DNA from: Actinomycetes bacterium
GTDB taxonomy: Bacteria > Actinomycetota > Actinomycetes > Streptosporangiales > Streptosporangiaceae
NCBI GenBank assembly: GCA_023425615.1
Contig: JAFACJ010001149.1
Location: forward strand, 1 to 10,167
Length of the DNA stretch: 10,167 nt
Reading direction: 5' to 3'
The notes beneath the pieces were generated by a model that saw only the letters and a program-made list of their open reading frames with translations, was not told where the DNA came from and did not search any database. Of the stretch, positions 7,118 to 10,167 are shown one piece after another (position 1 is the first letter of the stretch; every line of letters starts with the position of its first letter). Position numbers and translations under genes: made by a program.

Positions 7118-8173
7118 TCATCGGGGGCCGGGCAGGACGACGCCGTCGCCGGGCCGCCAGGTCACCCGCGCCCGGTCGCCGACCAGGCGGGCGCCGTCTC
7201 CCTCGGCCTTGACGCAGAGGACGTCGCCGGAGGCGGTCGTGACCTCGTAGCGGGAGAAGGAGCCGAGGTAGGCGGCGGCGGTGACCGTCCCCTCGACCGT
7301 GTTGGCGCCGTCGCCGCCGTCGGCGAAGGTCACGTGCTCGGGCCGCAGGACCAGGCAGGCCGGACCGGAGACGCCCGGAGCGCCGGGAGTCCGGAGGCGG
7401 ACGCCGTCCGCCGCGGTGAAGCCGCCGTCGTAGGTGCCGTGGAGGACGCCCGAATCGCCGAGGAAACGTGCGGCGTACAGCGTCTGCGGGCGTTCGTACA
7501 GCTCGCGGGGCGTGCCGATCTGCTCGATCCCGCCCTCGCGCAGCAGCACGATGCGGTCCGACAGGGTCAGCGCCTCGTCCTGGTCGTGCGTGACGTACAG
7601 GAAGGTGATGCCGAGTTCCTGGTGCAGCGCCTTGATCTCCTGCTGGAGCTCGTCGCGCAGCTTGCGGTCGAGGGCGCCGAGCGGCTCGTCCATGAGCAGG
7701 ACGGGAGGCTCGTAGCCGATGGCGCGGGCCACCGCGGCGCGCTGCTGCTGGCCGCCGGACAGCTCCGAGGGGAACCGGTGCCCGTGCGCGCCGAGCCGCA
7801 CCCGGTCCAGCGCGCGGCGCACCCGGTCGCCGATCTCGGCCTTGGGCACCCGCCTGCGGCGCAGCGGGAAGGCGACGTTGTCGGCGATCGTCATGTGGGG
7901 GAAGAGCGCGTAGTTCTGGAACACCATCCCCAGGCCCCGCCGGTGCGGCGGGATGCGGGTGACGTCGCGCCCGCCGAGCAGGACCCGGCCCGAGGTCGGC
8001 TCGACGAACCCGGCGAGGATGCCGAGGAGCGTCGACTTGCCCGAGCCGCTGGCGCCGAGGAGCGTGATCAGCTCGCCCTCCTTGACGTGGAGGCTCACTC
8101 CCGCCAGGGCACGGACGTCGGCGTAGTGCTTGGTGATGTCGAGGAACTCGATGTCACTGGGGCGCGGTGTCAC
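7118..8173 (-). CDS. ABC importer ATP-binding protein (PotA-like, with TOBE domain)
   Basis: A 351-residue cytoplasmic ATPase that dimerises under the two permeases to power uptake. The motifs are all present: Walker A GASGSGKST (40-48), Q-loop Gln86, signature LSGGQQQR (138-145), Walker B LLMDEP (159-164), D-loop GALD (166-169) and switch His196. After about residue 240 comes a C-terminal TOBE-type beta domain (LVLRPEHVTF at about 274-283), as in PotA and other importers of this class. The open frame extends much further upstream, through the permease gene in another frame. The true start is GTG 8173: it overlaps the permease stop by four bases (GTGA), has AAGGGAG 6 bases ahead, and puts the first ABC strand at the usual position. 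The length is typical of the family. Confidence 0.95.
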   Translation of the reverse strand: MTPRPSDIEFLDITKHYADVRALAGVSLHVKEGELITLLGASGSGKSTLLGILAGFVEPTSGRVLLGGRDVTRIPPHRRGLGMVFQNYALFPHMTIADNVAFPLRRRRVPKAEIGDRVRRALDRVRLGAHGHRFPSELSGGQQQRAAVARAIGYEPPVLLMDEPLGALDRKLRDELQQEIKALHQELGITFLYVTHDQDEALTLSDRIVLLREGGIEQIGTPRELYERPQTLYAARFLGDSGVLHGTYDGGFTAADGVRLRTPGAPGVSGPACLVLRPEHVTFADGGDGANTVEGTVTAAAYLGSFSRYEVTTASGDVLCVKAEGDGARLVGDRARVTWRPGDGVVLPGPR

Positions 8174-9009
8174 CGCTGGCTCCCTTCGAAGGTCTTGGAC
8201 CATGCGGCCGATCTGCGGCGCCGCAGACGGGTGCCCAGCGCGCGTGCCACCCCCATGCCGATGACGATCGCCATGGTGACGACGACCAGCAGGCTGGAGA
8301 TCGCCGCGACGGTCGGGTCGATCGCGACGGTCACGCCCGACCACATGGCGACCGGCAGGGTGGTGAGCTGGGCGGTGGTGAGGAAGATCGAGACGACGAC
8401 CTCGTCGAACGACAGGGAGAAGGCGAACAGCGCGCCGGCTCCGATGCCCGGCAGGATGCCGGGGATGGTGACCCGCAGGAAGGCGGAGACGGGTCCCGCG
8501 CCGAGGCTGCGCGCGGCGCGTTCCAGCCGGATGTCGAACGTCGACAGGCTGGAGGTCACGTTGACCACCACGTACGGCAGCGCCAGCACGGTGTGCGCGG
8601 CGATCAGCCCGGCGTAGGTGCCGGCGAGGCCGAGTTTGAGGGCGAAGAAGTACATGGCGAGCCCGACGACGATCGTGGGCACGATCATCGGGGCGAGCAG
8701 GAGTCCGCTGACCAGGGTGCCGGTGCGGCGCAGCCCGCGGGTGAGCGCCAGTGCCGCCAGGGTGCCGAGGAGCACGGCCAGGACGGTGGAGCTGATCCCG
8801 ACGACCAGGCTGTTGCGCAGGGCCTCGAGCCACCGCTCGGAGGTGAAGAACTCCTGGTACCAGCGGGTCGAGTACTCCTTGATCGGGAAGCGCAGCGACT
8901 TGGAGTCGTTGAACGACATCGGCAGCACGACCAGCGTCGGCAGCATGAGGAAGAGCGCGACGAGGAGACCGTAGGCGACGTGGACGATCCGGCCCAGGCG
9001 CCGCCTCAT
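8170..9009 (-). CDS. ABC importer permease, PotC type
   Basis: A 279-residue integral membrane protein with about six membrane segments (roughly residues 10-30, 66-89, 97-122, 130-152, 185-208, 232-256). It carries the cytoplasmic EAA-type loop ERAARSLGAG (163-172) followed by FLRVTIPGILPGI, which docks on the ATPase. The N-terminal helix ending in LPMSFNDS and the TRWYQEFF segment are typical of the PotC/PotI branch. The ATG overlaps the upstream permease stop by four bases (ATGA) and GGGGAG lies 7 bases ahead, so translation is coupled. It forms the pore together with the PotB-type subunit. The cargo cannot be told from this protein. Confidence 0.94.
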   Translation of the reverse strand: MRRRLGRIVHVAYGLLVALFLMLPTLVVLPMSFNDSKSLRFPIKEYSTRWYQEFFTSERWLEALRNSLVVGISSTVLAVLLGTLAALALTRGLRRTGTLVSGLLLAPMIVPTIVVGLAMYFFALKLGLAGTYAGLIAAHTVLALPYVVVNVTSSLSTFDIRLERAARSLGAGPVSAFLRVTIPGILPGIGAGALFAFSLSFDEVVVSIFLTTAQLTTLPVAMWSGVTVAIDPTVAAISSLLVVVTMAIVIGMGVARALGTRLRRRRSAAWSKTFEGSQR

Positions 9010-9929
9010 GACCCGGCTCCCCGGCGGGGCGCCGACACCGCGGCCTGGCCGGACAGGAGGCCGCCGACCCTGACGAAGCGGCCGGCGACCGCCAGCAGCA
9101 GGAGGGTGAGACCGAGCAGGACGACGGCGCAGGCGGCTGCCATCCCCCAGTTCAGCGTCCCGTTGACGTGTTCGTTGATCATTTGGCTCAGCACCATCGC
9201 GTCGGGGCTGCCCAGCAGGGCGGGGGTGATGTAGAAGCCGAGGCTCATCACGAACACCAGGAGGCAGCCGCCCAGGATGCCCGACCGGGTCAGGGGGAGG
9301 ACGACGTGCACCAGCACGCTGAGGGGCCCTGCGCCCATGCCCGCCGCGGCGCGGGGCAGCGAGGGGTCAAGGGCGCTGATGGAGGCGTACATCGGCAGCA
9401 CCATGTAGGGCAGCAGCACATGGGTCATGCCGATGGCGACGCCGAGCGGCGTCCGGATCAGCGGGAAGGGCTCCTCGGTGAGGGACATCGACTGCAGGAG
9501 CCCGTTGATGATGCCGGTGTCGTTGAGCATCAGCATCCAGGCGAAGCTGCGGACCAGGGTGTTGGTCCACATCGGCAGCAGCACGCAGGCCATCAGGAAG
9601 GTCCGCATCCCGCCTTTCGAGCGGGCCATCAAAAAGGCGTAAGGATAGGCGATGAGGGCCGTCAGCACGGTGGCCGTGAGGGAAAGCCTGACGGTGTTCC
9701 ACAGCACCCGCAGATATACCTCCTCCGTGAAGAACTCACGGAAGTTGGCCCATGTCGGCTCGGGCTCGGAAAAACTCATATAGATGATTCTGGCCAGTGG
9801 CAAGCCGAAACTCGCGAAGAGCAGAACCAGGGCCGGGAGGACGAGGAGTGCCCAGCCCCGGGTGCCGGAGAACAGGTTCTTCCCCGTCCGTTCCCTTATT
9901 TCCACCCGTGCCTCCTGCACTGTCGCCAT
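9006..9929 (-). CDS. ABC importer permease, PotB type
   Basis: A 307-residue integral membrane protein and the first gene of the importer operon. Six membrane segments lie at about 25-48, 79-101, 108-130, 160-183, 212-236 and 261-283. The EAA-type loop is RAAAGMGAGP (193-202), leading into VVLPLTRSGI. The MSFSEPEPTWANFREFF segment after the first helix and LLPMWTNTLVRSFAW are typical of the PotB/PotH branch. I start at ATG 9929 rather than GTG 9932, because AGGAGGTGA (9934-9942) gives a 7-base spacer to the ATG and only 4 to the GTG. The first third has unusually many A/T-ending codons compared with the rest of the operon. Confidence 0.94.
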   Translation of the reverse strand: MATVQEARVEIRERTGKNLFSGTRGWALLVLPALVLLFASFGLPLARIIYMSFSEPEPTWANFREFFTEEVYLRVLWNTVRLSLTATVLTALIAYPYAFLMARSKGGMRTFLMACVLLPMWTNTLVRSFAWMLMLNDTGIINGLLQSMSLTEEPFPLIRTPLGVAIGMTHVLLPYMVLPMYASISALDPSLPRAAAGMGAGPLSVLVHVVLPLTRSGILGGCLLVFVMSLGFYITPALLGSPDAMVLSQMINEHVNGTLNWGMAAACAVVLLGLTLLLLAVAGRFVRVGGLLSGQAAVSAPRRGAGS

Positions 9930-9933
9930 CACG

Positions 9934-9942
9934 TCACCTCCT
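9934..9942 (-). promoter_or_regulatory. Near-perfect ribosome binding site of the importer operon
   Basis: AGGAGGTGA on the minus strand is fully complementary to the core of the 16S rRNA 3' end and lies 7 bases before ATG 9929. It decides the start in favour of ATG over the adjacent GTG. Confidence 0.85.
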
Positions 9943-10039
9943 CACTGGACATCACTGGAACACCAGAGGAACACAGCTTGTATGCTAGCTGCACATCAGT
10001 CGTTTCCAGGTTTCTTTTCGGTTAATACGGAAGGCTTCA
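9943..10039 (-). promoter_or_regulatory. Probable promoter/operator region of the importer operon
   Basis: An intergenic stretch clearly richer in A+T than its surroundings, between the end of the upstream gene and the first permease. On the minus strand TAGCAT (9982-9987) could be a -10, with a poor -35 near CTGGAA or TGGAAA 15-16 bases upstream. The segment 9974-9991 contains CAGCT/AGCTG arms around GCATACA and a TTGTATGC core, like half-sites of GntR-family operators. This is suggestive only. I see no tRNA or riboswitch-like structure. Confidence 0.4.
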
Positions 10040-10167
10040 TCACCGGAGGCTTCGGCCCCGTCGCAAGCGTGGTTCCAAAAAGCGCGGCATGGTGGCGTAG
10101 GCGAGCCCGCCGAGCGCCGCTACGGCGCCGCCCACCGGCCAGCCCCGGCTCTCGCGCTCCTCCAGGA
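10040..10167 (-). CDS. C-terminal end of an unidentified protein (5' part outside window)
   Basis: The last 41 codons of a minus-strand frame end at TGA (10042-10040). The peptide is acidic at first (LEERESRG), then hydrophobic and Gly/Ala-rich (VGGAVAALGGLAYATM), and ends in a basic tail (PRLRRGRSLR). It could be the final membrane helix of a membrane protein with a positive cytoplasmic tail. Third positions are G/C-rich in the first 27 codons and looser near the end, as expected for real coding sequence. I do not recognise the family. It is followed by the AT-rich intergenic region without an obvious hairpin terminator, so read-through into the importer operon is possible. Confidence 0.5.
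   Translation of the reverse strand, partial: LEERESRGWPVGGAVAALGGLAYATMPRFLEPRLRRGRSLR

Noticed and set aside
4423..7212. A 929-codon open frame on the + strand spanning the first NACHT gene, the terminator, the binding protein and the cupin
   Set aside because: It crosses several real minus-strand genes and the terminator, its composition is repetitive, and it has no domain.
8174..8833. N-terminal extension of the ATPase frame upstream of GTG 8173
   Set aside because: It lies in another frame of the PotC-type permease and encodes Arg/Pro-rich filler. The GTG with its ribosome site and 4-base overlap gives the normal PotA length.
7334..9234. Long + strand frames opposite the ATPase and permease genes
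   Set aside because: Antisense shadows rich in Gly, Arg, Asp and Gln; the minus strand encodes complete, recognisable transporter subunits.
1..10167. CRISPR arrays, tRNA or rRNA genes, insertion sequences, attachment sites
   Set aside because: I found no regularly spaced repeats, cloverleaf-like segments, transposase motifs or terminal inverted repeats anywhere in the window.

Overview
The window is GC-rich DNA (by eye well above 65% G+C) with strongly G/C-biased third codon positions, GTG as well as ATG starts, and strong AGGAGG-type ribosome binding sites. This points to a high-GC actinomycete (Streptomyces/Actinomadura-like). The genus cannot be fixed from the sequence. Every gene I can support lies on the minus strand, so the window reads right to left.

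Right edge (10167-9930): the last 41 codons of an unidentified gene, then an AT-richer intergenic stretch of about 110 bases that probably holds the promoter and operator of the next operon.

Right half (9929-5509): a five-gene operon for an ABC importer of the polyamine/opine type (PotABCD-like, COG0687-class binding protein). Its order is permease (PotB type), permease (PotC type), ATPase (PotA type), a small EutQ-like cupin, and the lipoprotein substrate-binding protein. The first three genes are coupled by 4-base stop/start overlaps. The cupin follows after a short gap, and the binding protein is set off by a 132-base gap with a hairpin. The binding protein keeps the aromatic pocket of PotD but, by my alignment, lacks its amine-anchoring acids, so the cargo may be a related amine or amino acid rather than spermidine. 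The operon ends in a strong 14-bp-stem hairpin.

Left half (5397-1): two tandem, translationally coupled genes for large NACHT/STAND P-loop NTPases. They are diverged paralogues with the same architecture: N-terminal helical domain, NACHT, winged-helix-like region, and an uncharacterised C-terminal region. The second starts 8 bases before the first one stops, and it runs off the left edge after 796 codons. STAND NTPases of this kind are candidate anti-phage or signal-transducing proteins. A coupled pair with no obvious enzyme effector is the most interesting element here.
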